This document shows, one piece after another, positions 14,920 through 23,669 of a stretch of 39,402 nt of DNA (its first letter is position 1; every line of letters starts with the position of its first letter). Under the pieces are notes generated by a model that did no database searches, was not told the origin of the DNA, and worked only from the letters and a program-made list of their open reading frames with translations. Position numbers and translations under genes: made by a program. The stretch is taken from contig JAOBWH010000037.1 in the NCBI GenBank assembly GCA_025463265.1, forward strand, positions 1-39,402. The letters run 5' to 3'. The DNA is from Ilumatobacteraceae bacterium (GTDB taxonomy: Bacteria; Actinomycetota; Acidimicrobiia; Acidimicrobiales; Iamiaceae).

Positions 14920-15534
14920 ATGGGAACCGACGCGCTCATCTGGTCCGATGCAGAAGCCGAGATCCACCAGGTGGTGGTCGGGCCGATGGACAACAACGTG
15001 TACGTCCTGCGCTGCCGCCAGACGGGCGACGCCGTCCTGCTCGACGCGGCGGACGAGCACGAGCAGCTGCTCGAGCTGAGCCGGCGGCTCGGCGTGCGGG
15101 AGGTGCTCGAGACCCACGGCCACCACGACCACATCCAGGCCGTCCCCCAGATGCGCGACGCCGGGTACTCGGTCCACGTCACGGCAGAGGACGCGGCGAT
15201 GCTCCCGAGCTACGACCAGCTCCTCGAGGACGACTCGGTCATCGAGGTGGGCCGCCTGCGGCTGGAGACGATCTCCACGCCGGGCCACACCCCTGGGTCG
15301 ATGTGCTTCAAGATCGCCGGGAAGCCGGTCCTGTTCAGCGGTGACACCCTCTTCCCGGGCGGCCCGGGCACCACGAAGTTCGGCGGCCACTTCCCCACCA
15401 TCCTCCGCTCGTTGGAGGACCGCCTCTTCTCCCCGCTGCCCGGCGACACCATCGTGCTCCCGGGCCACGGCGACACCACCACGATCGGCGCCGAGTCCCC
15501 CCACCTCCAGGAGTGGGCCGACCGCGGCTGGTAG
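14920..15534 (+). CDS. Metallo-beta-lactamase-fold hydrolase (glyoxalase II-like)
   Basis: 204 residues from ATG 14920; GTG 14899, coupled to the vapC stop, would add seven. Metal-binding signature THGHHDH at 65-71, then GHTPGSMCF, FSGDTLFPGGPG and LPGHGDTTTIG, supplying the further His/Asp ligands of a di-metal site. This arrangement fits glyoxalase II-like thioester hydrolases or related MBL enzymes; the C-terminal substrate domain of true glyoxalase II is missing, so the substrate is uncertain. Cytosolic. Persulfide dioxygenase was considered, but the short length and dinuclear motif favour a hydrolase. Confidence 0.88.
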   Translation: MGTDALIWSDAEAEIHQVVVGPMDNNVYVLRCRQTGDAVLLDAADEHEQLLELSRRLGVREVLETHGHHDHIQAVPQMRDAGYSVHVTAEDAAMLPSYDQLLEDDSVIEVGRLRLETISTPGHTPGSMCFKIAGKPVLFSGDTLFPGGPGTTKFGGHFPTILRSLEDRLFSPLPGDTIVLPGHGDTTTIGAESPHLQEWADRGW

Positions 15535-15599
15535 CCGTCCCCTGGCCAAGATCGGGACACGGCGCGGCACCGCCCTCGGCCCGTGGGAGGATCCGGACG

Positions 15600-15983
15600 A
15601 TGACCGAGCCCCGAGAGGTGAAGCCCACCCCAGCCGAGCTGCGGCCGCTCGACGAGCGGCCGGTCCACACCGCCGACCTCCCGGACACCCCGACCCGGGA
15701 CCGCTCGATCCCAGCCTCGGCGTGGATCGAGGCGCCGGCTGCGCTCACCTCGCTGGACGATGCGCGGTACCTGCGGCGGATCGGCCCCTGGCTGCTGTGG
15801 CGGTCCGGCCCGGCCCGTGGCGACCACGCGTGCTATTGGGTCTGCCGGGCGGACGACCCCGACGAGGCCGCCCACCACTTCACGTTCGAGCTGTTCCCCG
15901 ACGGCACCGGATCCGGCCGCGGCCCCACCGCGTCCCACACCCGCTTCCGTACGTGGAAGGAAGACCTCCGCGACCACGGCTGA
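15600..15983 (+). CDS. Hypothetical protein, 127 aa
   Basis: 127 residues from ATG 15600, preceded by GGGAGG 8 nt upstream. The N-terminal third is Pro/Glu/Arg-rich and probably unstructured (LRPLDERPVHTADLPDTP); the rest is compact, with DDARYLRRIGPWLLWRSGPA, then HACYWVCRADD and HHFTFELFPDG, and a final TRFRTWKEDLRDHG. The WxxWRSGPA and FELFPDGTG pieces suggest a small beta-rich domain. No known family. Followed by a terminator-like hairpin at 16074-16092. Confidence 0.7.
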   Translation: MTEPREVKPTPAELRPLDERPVHTADLPDTPTRDRSIPASAWIEAPAALTSLDDARYLRRIGPWLLWRSGPARGDHACYWVCRADDPDEAAHHFTFELFPDGTGSGRGPTASHTRFRTWKEDLRDHG

Positions 15984-16073
15984 CACATCGACGCTGACCC
16001 ACGTGGTCCGATCCCTCCCCGTTCCGGCCTGATGAACGCCGGTATCGTACGGATTCGCTGACACCGATGTCAT

Positions 16074-16092
16074 CACCCTGACGGGTGCTTTT
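16074..16092 (+). terminator. Intrinsic terminator-like hairpin
   Basis: CACCC-TGAC-GGGTG followed by CTTTT, 90 bp after the gene ending at 15983. It ends that transcript, or acts as an attenuator if the carboxypeptidase transcript begins upstream of it. Just before it TGACA-CCGA-TGTCA (about 16059-16072) gives a second small stem. Confidence 0.5.
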
Positions 16093-16200
16093 CCTCCCCC
16101 GTCGAGGTGGTCTTCGCGCCGACCGCTCACGGCGTCGCCCGTCGGGCCGATCGTTGATCTGACACCTGTGGCGGGATCCGACGTTCGAAGGAGAACCCTC

Positions 16201-16704
16201 GTGCACCGCGCCCCGACGCGCCTGCGGACCCTGGCCCTGGCCAGCGCGCTTCCCATCATCTTCGCCCTCGCGGCGTGCCAGCCGACCGCTCCCGTGCTGC
16301 CGAAGGTGACCACCGCCAAGGCCACCTGCACCACCGACACCTCCCGCTCGATCGTGGTGGCGAGCTCGATCGTGAGCAGCACCCGCCAGCTCCTCGCCGC
16401 AGCCAAGGCCGACGGCCTGAAGCTCTGCGGCGGCGGCTACCGCGACGCCGCCTCGCAGATCGCCGTCCGCAAGGCCAACTGCGGGCCGACCCAGTACGAC
16501 ATCTACGAGAAGCCGGCGAGCCAGTGCACCCCGCCGACGGCGAAGCCCGGCACCTCGCAGCACGAGAAGGGCCTGGCCATCGACTTCGAGTCCTGCCAGA
16601 CCAAGACCTCCGCCTGCTACAAGTGGCTGGCTCAGAACGCCAAGACCTACGGCCTCAAGAACCTCCCGTCGGAGCCCTGGCACTGGTCCACCACCGGCGG
16701 CTGA
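16201..16704 (+). CDS. D-alanyl-D-alanine carboxypeptidase, M15 (VanY-like) lipoprotein
   Basis: 167 residues from GTG 16201, which has an AAGGAG ribosome site 8 nt upstream; the in-frame start at 16168 lacks one. A lipoprotein signal is clear: basic MHRAPTRLR, hydrophobic LALASALPIIFALA and lipobox LAAC with Cys26. The zinc peptidase motifs of family M15 are complete: GGGYRDAASQ, SQHEKGLAIDF (about 119-129, His and Asp ligands) and EPWHWS (about 158-163, catalytic Glu and third ligand His). It should cleave the terminal D-Ala from peptidoglycan stem peptides at the outer face of the membrane. Six other cysteines could form disulfides. Linked by function, not operon, to the glucosaminidase at 11419-12798. 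Confidence 0.9.
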   Translation: MHRAPTRLRTLALASALPIIFALAACQPTAPVLPKVTTAKATCTTDTSRSIVVASSIVSSTRQLLAAAKADGLKLCGGGYRDAASQIAVRKANCGPTQYDIYEKPASQCTPPTAKPGTSQHEKGLAIDFESCQTKTSACYKWLAQNAKTYGLKNLPSEPWHWSTTGG

Positions 16705-16725
16705 CCCGCTCGAGCGCGGTGCGGG
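16705..16725. terminator. GC hairpin between convergent genes
   Basis: CCCGC-N11-GCGGG, with an inner CGCTCGAGCG palindrome (16707-16716), fills the 27-bp gap between the carboxypeptidase stop (16704) and the msrAB stop (16732). No U tract; bidirectional termination is inferred from position. Confidence 0.35.
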
Positions 16726-16731
16726 GATGGG

Positions 16732-17868
16732 TCAGCTGGTGGGTGCGGCCTCGGCGTCGAGGTCGAGGGCGCAGCTGTTCATGCAGTACCGCAGACCGCC
16801 GCGGTCCCGAGGGCCGTCGGGGAACACGTGGCCGAGGTGGCTGTGGCAGCGGGCGCAGCGGACCTCGGTGCGCACCATCCCGTGCGAGTGGTCCTCGATG
16901 ATCTCGACAGCGTCCGGCGACACCGCCTCGGTGAACGACGGCCAGCCGCTGCCCGAGTGGAACTTGGTGTCGCTGGTGTAGAGCGGGTTGCCGCACGCCA
17001 TGCAGCGGTACAGGCCGGGGTCCTCCACATCGGTGTAGGCCCCGACGAACGCCCGCTCGGTGCCGGCCTGGCGCAGCACCTGGTACTGCTCCGGGCTGAG
17101 CCGCTCGCGCCACTCCTCATCGGTCTCGGCGAGGGGCTTGAGCTTGGTGTCGGCGTCGGTGTTGGTGTCGCCGTCGGTGGCGGCGCCGAGGTCCGTGTCG
17201 AGGTCGACGTCGAGCTCGGCGAGCGGCCCGGGGAGCTGGCAGACCACGCCGGTCCCCTGGAGACCGCAGTAGCCACCAGGGTTCTTGTGCAGGTACTGCT
17301 GGTGGTACTCCTCGGCGTAGAAGAACTCGCCCGCCGGGGCGAGCTCGGTGGCGATGGACCGCTTGCCGGCGTCGGCCAGGGCCCGGCCGAACACCTCGAA
17401 CGCCGAGGTGGCCTCGGCCAGCTGGTCGTCGGTGGTCACGTACACGGCGGACCGGTACTGGGTCCCGTGGTCGTTGCCCTGCCCGTCGACCTGCGTGGGA
17501 TCGTGCTCGGTGAGGAACACCTCGAGGAGACGGCGGTACGAGATCTGCTCGGGGTCGTAGACCACGAGGACGGCCTCGGTGTGGCCGGTCCGGCCGGTGC
17601 ACGTCTCGTTGTAGGTGGGGTTCCGGGTGAAGCCCCCGGCGTAGCCGACGGCGGTGGTGAACACGCCGGGCAGGCGCCAGAAGATGCGCTCCGCACCCCA
17701 GAAGCAGCCCATGGCGAAGATGGCCACCTCGTGGCCCTCGGGCCAGGGCGGGACGATCGAGGTGCCGTTGACGGCGTGGACGCCGCTGATGTCGAAGGTC
17801 GGCTCGTCGTGGCTGGGGAGCGCGTTCTCCGCCGTGACCGGCTCGGGCTTGCTGCGGCTGAACAACAT
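16732..17868 (-). CDS. msrAB: Bifunctional peptide methionine sulfoxide reductase MsrA-MsrB
   Basis: 378 residues from ATG 17868, with GGAGG about 10 nt upstream. Residues 45-205 are MsrA: catalytic Cys55 in [38 protein letters not shown] and the [10 protein letters not shown] end. Residues 245-378 are MsrB: GWPSF, zinc Cys pairs RCMACGN and [11 protein letters not shown], and catalytic Cys362 in RYCMNSCAL, with an extra Cys366 nearby. MsrA reduces S- and MsrB R-methionine sulfoxide in proteins, using thioredoxin. The domains are joined by an Asp/Thr-rich spacer (about 215-240). There is no signal peptide, so cytosolic. It shares a 180-bp divergent region with sufC, fitting a joint link to oxidative stress. 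Confidence 0.95.
   Translation of the reverse strand: MLFSRSKPEPVTAENALPSHDEPTFDISGVHAVNGTSIVPPWPEGHEVAIFAMGCFWGAERIFWRLPGVFTTAVGYAGGFTRNPTYNETCTGRTGHTEAVLVVYDPEQISYRRLLEVFLTEHDPTQVDGQGNDHGTQYRSAVYVTTDDQLAEATSAFEVFGRALADAGKRSIATELAPAGEFFYAEEYHQQYLHKNPGGYCGLQGTGVVCQLPGPLAELDVDLDTDLGAATDGDTNTDADTKLKPLAETDEEWRERLSPEQYQVLRQAGTERAFVGAYTDVEDPGLYRCMACGNPLYTSDTKFHSGSGWPSFTEAVSPDAVEIIEDHSHGMVRTEVRCARCHSHLGHVFPDGPRDRGGLRYCMNSCALDLDAEAAPTS
17140..17205. repeat. Degenerate repeat encoding the Asp/Thr-rich MsrA-MsrB linker
   Basis: Repeated GTCGGTGTTGGTGTC-like units give a linker with [18 protein letters not shown] on the minus strand. The spacer is probably flexible and variable in length. Confidence 0.55.
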
Positions 17869-18035
17869 GGGGGGGCTACCTCCTGGCAGCTCGGGCGGCG
17901 CCGCGATGGCGCCTCGGACAGACCCAACAACAGCGTGGCGGGCCGGTTTGGTCCCGTCCACCGCAGAAGTTCTCCGGGGCCGCGGGACGTGGCGGATTTC
18001 TCTTCTCGGCATTACCACTATCGCCGTAGGACTAA

Positions 18036-18041
18036 TACACT
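18036..18041 (+). promoter_or_regulatory. Leaderless -10 box of sufC in the msrAB-sufC divergent region
   Basis: TACACT is followed by 7 nt and ATG 18049; TTACCA 18 bp upstream is a fair -35. The whole divergent region is 17869-18048; near msrAB it also holds a GGCGCC-N5-GGCGCC hairpin (17897-17913) in the msrAB 5' leader. No clear SufR or IscR operator could be named. Confidence 0.5.
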
Positions 18042-18048
18042 GGCAGCC

Positions 18049-18819
<771 letters not shown>

Positions 18820-18829
18820 TGGCCGCCGC

Positions 18830-20086
18830 GTGAGCGCCGCCACCTCCCTCGACCGGCTCGACGTCGCCAGGATCAAGGCGGACTTCCCGCTGCTCCAGCA
18901 GGAGATCAAGGGGCTCCCGATCCGCTTCTTGGACTCGGCGGCGTCGTCGCAGAAGCCACAGGTCGTCATCGACGCCATGACCACCTACTACGAGACGATC
19001 AACGCCAACGTGCACCGCGGCGTCTACGCCATCGCCGAGGCGGCCACCAACGCCCTCGAAGCGTCGAGGGTCCGCGTCGGCCGGTTCATCGGGGCCCCCA
19101 ACCCCGAGACCGAGGTCATCTTCACCAAGAACGCCACCGAGTCGCTGAACCTGGTCGCCCAGTCGTGGGGCCGCGCCAACCTCGGCCCGGGCGACGCCGT
19201 GCTGCTCACCCAGCTCGAGCACCACGCCAACATCGTCCCGTGGTTCCAGCTCCAGGCCGAGAAGGGCTTCGAGATCCGCTGGATCCCGCTCACCCCCGAC
19301 GCCCAGCTCGACCTGACCGATCTCGACACCCTGCTCGACGGGGTGAAGATCGTGGCGCTCACCGCCATGTCGAACGTCACCGGCACCCTCACGCCGGTCC
19401 AGGACCTCACCCGTCGGGCCCACGACGCCGGCGCCCTGGTGTGCCTCGACGCCTGCCAGTACGTGCCGCACCTGACCACCGACCTCGGCGACATGGGCGT
19501 CGACTTCGCCGCCTTCTCCGGCCACAAGATGCTCGGGCCCACCGGCATCGGCGTGCTGTGGGGGCGCGAGGAGCTGCTCGACGCCATGCCCACGTTCCTG
19601 GGCGGCGGCGGCATGATCCTCAACGTCACCCTCGACGGGTTCGTCCCCGCCGCGCTGCCGGCCAAGTTCGAGGCCGGCACCCCGCCGATCGCCGAGATCA
19701 TCGGCCTGCACGCTGCGGTCGACTACCTCGACGGCCTCGGCATGGACCTCGTGCGCGAGCACGAGGTGTCGATCACGGCCTACGCCATGCGCTCGCTGAC
19801 CGAGCGCTTCGGCGACGCCCTCACCATCCACGGTCCGGCCGAGCCTGCGATGCGAGGCGGCGTGCTGTCGATGGCCATGGACGGCATCCACCCCCACGAC
19901 CTGTCGCAGGTGCTCGACGAGCACGCCGTGTGCGTGCGGCCGGGCCACCACTGCGCCAAGCCCCTGATGAAGGTGCTCGGCGTCGGAGCCACCGCCCGGG
20001 CCTCGTTCTACGTGTACAACGACACCGACGATGTCGACGCGTTGGCCGACGCACTTGCCGACGCGCAAAGCTTCTTCACCTTCTGA
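18830..20086 (+). CDS. sufS: Cysteine desulfurase SufS
   Basis: 418 residues from GTG 18830, usual length. PLP-dependent group II desulfurase: N-terminal [21 protein letters not shown], the [12 protein letters not shown] histidine region, Schiff-base Lys233 in [22 protein letters not shown], and catalytic Cys375 in [13 protein letters not shown], the short RxGxxC loop of SufS/CsdA enzymes. It takes sulfur from cysteine and passes it to SufU, encoded 34 bp downstream. Cytosolic. An ATG at 18819 overlapping the sufC stop gives only a four-codon frame and is not the start. Confidence 0.95.
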   Translation: MSAATSLDRLDVARIKADFPLLQQEIKGLPIRFLDSAASSQKPQVVIDAMTTYYETINANVHRGVYAIAEAATNALEASRVRVGRFIGAPNPETEVIFTKNATESLNLVAQSWGRANLGPGDAVLLTQLEHHANIVPWFQLQAEKGFEIRWIPLTPDAQLDLTDLDTLLDGVKIVALTAMSNVTGTLTPVQDLTRRAHDAGALVCLDACQYVPHLTTDLGDMGVDFAAFSGHKMLGPTGIGVLWGREELLDAMPTFLGGGGMILNVTLDGFVPAALPAKFEAGTPPIAEIIGLHAAVDYLDGLGMDLVREHEVSITAYAMRSLTERFGDALTIHGPAEPAMRGGVLSMAMDGIHPHDLSQVLDEHAVCVRPGHHCAKPLMKVLGVGATARASFYVYNDTDDVDALADALADAQSFFTF

Positions 20087-20120
20087 TCTGCACGTCTGAT
20101 CTGACCACGGAGCCGACCCC

Positions 20121-20612
20121 ATGCCAGGACTCGAGGATCTCTACCGCGAGATCATCCTCGACCACTACCGCAACCCCCGGAACCGGGGCGAGCTCGAGAC
20201 GCCACCCGCCACCCGCACCGAGGGCTTCAACCCCCTGTGCGGTGACGAGATCGTCGTGTACCTCGACCTCGACGACGCCGGCGTCGTCGGAGACATCCGC
20301 ATCGGCGGCACCGGCTGCTCGATCAGCCAGTCATCGGCCTCGATGATGTCGGCCGCCGTCAAGGGCAAGACCATCTCGGAGATCGAAGCCCTGACGCACG
20401 CCTTCAAGGCGATGATGAGCATCCACGAGTCGTCGCTCGACACCGACGGCGAGTCCGGCGAGGACCTGCCCTCGGAGCTCCCCGAAGGCGTGAAGCTCGG
20501 CGATCTCGAGGCCCTCCGCGGCGTCGTGAAGTTCCCGGTCCGCATCAAGTGCGCGACGTTGGCCTGGAACACCCTGGCCGAAGGCATCGGCCAAGCCACC
20601 GCCGACACCTGA
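20121..20612 (+). CDS. sufU: SufU zinc-dependent sulfur transferase
   Basis: 163 residues. SufU family: LYREIILDHYRNPRNRGE start, Cys40 in NPLCGDE with Asp42, Cys66 in GTGCSIS and Cys144 in RIKCATLAW, which together bind zinc; a mid-region insert typical of SufU rather than IscU is present (about 105-128). SufU accepts persulfide sulfur from SufS and relays it to SufB. It follows sufS by 34 bp; a weak CGGAG precedes the ATG, so translation may partly depend on upstream ribosomes. SufT does not follow; lon does, after a 153-bp gap. Confidence 0.93.
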   Translation: MPGLEDLYREIILDHYRNPRNRGELETPPATRTEGFNPLCGDEIVVYLDLDDAGVVGDIRIGGTGCSISQSSASMMSAAVKGKTISEIEALTHAFKAMMSIHESSLDTDGESGEDLPSELPEGVKLGDLEALRGVVKFPVRIKCATLAWNTLAEGIGQATADT

Positions 20613-20675
20613 CGCAGCCGCTCCCGAGCAGTCGAGCTCGTCCATCCGCTCCCGCCCCTCCTTCTACCTGCGCTT

Positions 20676-20712
20676 TATTCCCTCCTTGCCAAAGAAGTTG
20701 ATGGTGGGAATA
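20676..20712 (+). promoter_or_regulatory. Inverted repeat in the lon promoter region
   Basis: TATTCCC (20676-20682) and GGGAATA (20706-20712) are perfect 7-bp inverted arms 23 nt apart, unusually AT-rich for this window. TAGGGT (20726-20731) is a possible -10, and GAGGAG lies just before ATG 20766. It does not match CIRCE or HAIR, so any regulator is unknown; a chance repeat is possible. Confidence 0.35.
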
Positions 20713-20765
20713 GCAGGTTCGGCCGTAGGGTTGTCTGGGTCCCGCAAGACCCCGAGGAGCCCCTC

Positions 20766-23258
20766 ATGGCTGACACCACCCAACCCTCGACCGAGCTGCT
20801 GACGCTGCCCGTGCTCCCCCTGCCCAACGGCGTCGTGCTCCCCGGGATGGTGCTCACCATCGCCCTCGAGTCCGACGAGGCGAAGGCCGCGGTCGAAGCC
20901 ACCGGCGACGACAACCGGCTGCTGCTCGTCCCCCGCGTCGATGGCCGCCACGCCGTCGTCGGCACCATCGCCACCATCGAGTCCACGGGGGCGCTGCCCT
21001 CCGGAGTCCCCGCCCTCGTGGTGCGGGCGCACGACCGGGCGCTGCTGCGCACGGGCGTGGCCGGCACCGGGACGGTGCTGTGGCTCCAGGCCGAGCCCGT
21101 CCACCCCGAGGTCACCGACGAGGCCCGCACCCTCGCGGTCGAGCTGCGCGCCGGCTTCCGCGAGCTGTTCGAGGAGATGGGTGGGCGCAGGCTGAACGAG
21201 ATCCTCCGCGGTCTCGACGAGCCCGACGCCCTCGCCGACGCCGCCGGCTGGTGGCCCGAGCTGTCGCTCGAGCGCAAGATCGAGCTGCTCGAGACCGTCG
21301 ACGTCACCGACCGGATCCGCCGGGTCCTCGGCTGGGTGAAGGAGTCCCTGGCCGAGCACGCCATGCAGGAGAAGATCCGCACCGAGGTCAGCGAAGGCCT
21401 GGAGAAGAACCAGCGCGAGTTCATCCTCCGCCAGCAGCTCTCGGCCATCCGCAAGGAGCTCGGCGAGCTCGACGAGGAGGGCGGCGAGGCCGCCGACTCC
21501 CCCGCTGCGTACCGCCAGAAGCTGGCCGAGCGCGACCTGCCCGCCGATGTCCGCACCGCCGCCGAGCGCGAAGTCGAGAAGCTCGAGCGCAGCTCCGAGC
21601 AGTCGCCCGAGCGGGGCTGGATCGTCACCTGGCTCGACACCGTGCTGGAGATCCCCTGGGGGGAGCGCTCCACCGACAACCTGGAGCTGGACAACGCTCG
21701 CGCCGTGCTGGACGCCGACCACACCGGCCTCGACGAGGTGAAGGACCGCATCGTCGAGGAGCTGGCGGTCCGCAAGCTCCGAGCCGAGCGGGCCGAGGAG
21801 GCGGCCCGCGCCGCCGAGCTCAGCGCGCTCCAGGAGGCCGCCGCCGCCAAGGTGCTCTCCGGAGCAGCCGACGACGACGGCCCCGCCGACACGGCAACGG
21901 CGGAGGACGGGTTCGTCTCGCCCCAGCCGGTCCGGCAGGGCACGATCCTCACGCTCGTGGGGCCGCCCGGGGTCGGCAAGACGTCGCTCGGCGAGTCCAT
22001 CGCCCGGGCGCTCGACCGCTCGTTCGTGCGGGTCGCCCTCGGCGGCGTGCGCGACGAGGCGGAGATCCGGGGCCACCGCCGCACCTACGTCGGCGCCCGG
22101 CCAGGGCGGCTCGTCCGGGCCATGACCGAGGCCAAGACGATGAACCCGGTCGTCCTGCTCGACGAGATCGACAAGGTCGGCAACGACTGGCGGGGCGACC
22201 CGTCCGCCGCCCTGCTCGAGGTCCTCGACCCGGCGCAGAACCACAGCTTCCGGGACCACTACCTGGAGGTCGACCTGGACCTGTCGGATGTGATCTTCAT
22301 CGCCACCGCCAACCAGCTCGACACCATCCCCGGGCCGCTGCTCGACCGCATGGACATCATCTCGCTCGACGGGTACACCGAGGACGAGAAGGTCGCCATC
22401 GCCCGAGACCACCTGCTGTCCCGTCAGCTGGAGCGGTCCGGGATCAAGCCCGACGAGGTGACCATCACGGAGCCGGCCCTGCGCCGGATCGTCCGGGCCC
22501 ACACCCGCGAAGCCGGCGTCCGCTCCCTGGAGCGGGCCCTCGCCAAGGTGCTCCGCAAGGTGGCCGCCCAGGTCGCCGCCCGCACCGGTGAGCCGGTCGT
22601 GGTGGACGAGGCCGAGGTGGCTGAGCTGCTCGGCCGCGACCGCTTCCACGACACCGACATCGCCGACCGCACCTCGGTGCCGGGCGTGGTCACCGGCCTG
22701 GCCGTCACCGGCGCCGGCGGCGACGTCTTGTTCGTCGAGGCCACGGCGCTTCCGGCCGACGGTGGCGATGCCGAGAAGTCCGACCTGCTGGTCACCGGCC
22801 AGCTCGGCGACGTCATGAAGGAGTCGGCCCGCATCGCCCTCTCCTACGTCCGGGCCAACAGCGGCTCGCTCGGCATCCCCTCGGGCGCTGACCGCCGGGC
22901 GGTGCACGTGCACTTCCCCGCCGGCGCCACGCCGAAGGACGGTCCGTCCGCGGGCATCGCCATGAGCACCGCCCTGGTCAGCCTGTTCACGGGCCGGGCG
23001 GTGAAGTCGACGATCGCGATGACCGGCGAGGTGACCCTCCAGGGCCACGTCCTGCCGATCGGCGGGGTCAAGCAGAAGGTGATGGCGGCCCACCGGGTCG
23101 GCATCCGGGAGGTCATCTTGCCGATCCGCAACGAGCCGGACATCGACGACATCCCCGTCCACATCCGCGACGAGATGACGATCCACCTCGCCAAGACGGT
23201 GGACCAGGTCATCGGCTGGGCCCTCGAGCCGGCCGCTCAGGCCGAAGCCGCCGCCTAG
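20766..23258 (+). CDS. lon: ATP-dependent protease Lon (LonA)
   Basis: 830 residues from ATG 20766. Lon N-domain starts with LPVLPLPNGVVLPGM; helical FILRQQLSAIRKELGE; AAA+ domain with Walker A GPPGVGKTS (about 400-408), Walker B VVLLDEIDKVG and the sensor EVDLDLSDVIFIATAN. The protease domain holds Ser728 in PKDGPSAG and Lys771 in GGVKQKVMAAHR, 43 residues apart as in E. coli Lon. It degrades misfolded and regulatory proteins in the cytosol. Odd feature: where other Lon proteins go almost directly from LAVRKL to the Walker A strand, this one has about 50 extra residues (about 342-390), helical then acidic (SGAADDDGPADTATAEDG). Confidence 0.96.
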   Translation: MADTTQPSTELLTLPVLPLPNGVVLPGMVLTIALESDEAKAAVEATGDDNRLLLVPRVDGRHAVVGTIATIESTGALPSGVPALVVRAHDRALLRTGVAGTGTVLWLQAEPVHPEVTDEARTLAVELRAGFRELFEEMGGRRLNEILRGLDEPDALADAAGWWPELSLERKIELLETVDVTDRIRRVLGWVKESLAEHAMQEKIRTEVSEGLEKNQREFILRQQLSAIRKELGELDEEGGEAADSPAAYRQKLAERDLPADVRTAAEREVEKLERSSEQSPERGWIVTWLDTVLEIPWGERSTDNLELDNARAVLDADHTGLDEVKDRIVEELAVRKLRAERAEEAARAAELSALQEAAAAKVLSGAADDDGPADTATAEDGFVSPQPVRQGTILTLVGPPGVGKTSLGESIARALDRSFVRVALGGVRDEAEIRGHRRTYVGARPGRLVRAMTEAKTMNPVVLLDEIDKVGNDWRGDPSAALLEVLDPAQNHSFRDHYLEVDLDLSDVIFIATANQLDTIPGPLLDRMDIISLDGYTEDEKVAIARDHLLSRQLERSGIKPDEVTITEPALRRIVRAHTREAGVRSLERALAKVLRKVAAQVAARTGEPVVVDEAEVAELLGRDRFHDTDIADRTSVPGVVTGLAVTGAGGDVLFVEATALPADGGDAEKSDLLVTGQLGDVMKESARIALSYVRANSGSLGIPSGADRRAVHVHFPAGATPKDGPSAGIAMSTALVSLFTGRAVKSTIAMTGEVTLQGHVLPIGGVKQKVMAAHRVGIREVILPIRNEPDIDDIPVHIRDEMTIHLAKTVDQVIGWALEPAAQAEAAA

Positions 23259-23264
23259 CGAACC

Positions 23265-23286
23265 CGACCCCACCCGGATCGGGTCG
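23265..23286. terminator. Hairpin between convergent lon and arsC-like genes
   Basis: CGACCC (23265-23270) and GGGTCG (23281-23286) are 6-bp arms with a 10-nt loop, filling the 28-bp gap between the two stop codons. No U tract. Confidence 0.4.
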
Positions 23287-23643
23287 TCAGTCCTGCAGGA
23301 AGGCGGCGACCCGGTCCTTGGGACGGCCGATGATGGCCTGATCGCCCTTCACGATGACCGGGCGCTGCATGAGGCGCGGGTACTGGTCGAGGAGCTCGGC
23401 CACGGCCTTCGGGTCGGTGTAGTCGCCTTCGACCAGGCCCTGCTCCTTGAAGAACCCGTCCTTGCGGACCAGGTCGGCCGGGGGGTCCACCAGCTTGTCC
23501 ATCAGGTCGAGCAGCTCCTCGGCCGACAGGGGCGTCTTGATGTACTGGACGACGTCGGCGTCGACGCCGGCGGCGGTCACCTCGTCGAGCGCGTGCCGCG
23601 AGGTGGAGCAGTTCGGGTTGTGGAACAGGGTCACGTCAGCCAT
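23287..23643 (-). CDS. ArsC/YffB-family thioredoxin-fold protein (arsenate reductase-like)
   Basis: 118 residues from ATG 23643, placed 6 nt after a TAGGGT box. Single redox Cys12 in FHNPNCSTSRHAL; middle YIKTPLSAEELLDLMDKL and the diagnostic LMQRPVIVKGDQAIIGRPKDRV close to the C-terminus. In glutaredoxin-linked ArsC the Cys forms a mixed intermediate with arsenate; related YffB and Spx proteins do other jobs. The canonical NPxCSKS is NPNCSTS here, so the basic residue after the Cys is absent and arsenate activity is uncertain. No arsenic genes adjoin. Confidence 0.8.
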   Translation of the reverse strand: MADVTLFHNPNCSTSRHALDEVTAAGVDADVVQYIKTPLSAEELLDLMDKLVDPPADLVRKDGFFKEQGLVEGDYTDPKAVAELLDQYPRLMQRPVIVKGDQAIIGRPKDRVAAFLQD

Positions 23644-23649
23644 GCGCCG

Positions 23650-23655
23650 ACCCTA
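23650..23655 (-). promoter_or_regulatory. Leaderless -10 box of the arsC-like gene
   Basis: Minus-strand TAGGGT, 6 nt, ATG 23643. It lies in the 26-bp gap after the substrate-binding protein gene, so the arsC-like gene has its own promoter. Confidence 0.5.
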
Positions 23656-23669
23656 CCGACCCGGGCCCG

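Noticed and set aside
15984-16200. Cyclic-di-AMP (ydaO-type) riboswitch before the cell-wall carboxypeptidase
   Set aside because: Such riboswitches often precede actinobacterial wall hydrolases, but the conserved core sequences and pairing could not be found; only two small stems and a terminator-like hairpin are seen.
17140-17205. Repeat as a regulatory or mobile element
   Set aside because: It lies inside msrAB in frame and is explained by a low-complexity linker.
20664-23273. Long open frame antisense to lon (about 869 codons)
   Set aside because: It mirrors the lon coding sequence, is rich in Gly/His/Asp as expected for antisense of high-GC codons, and has no domain.
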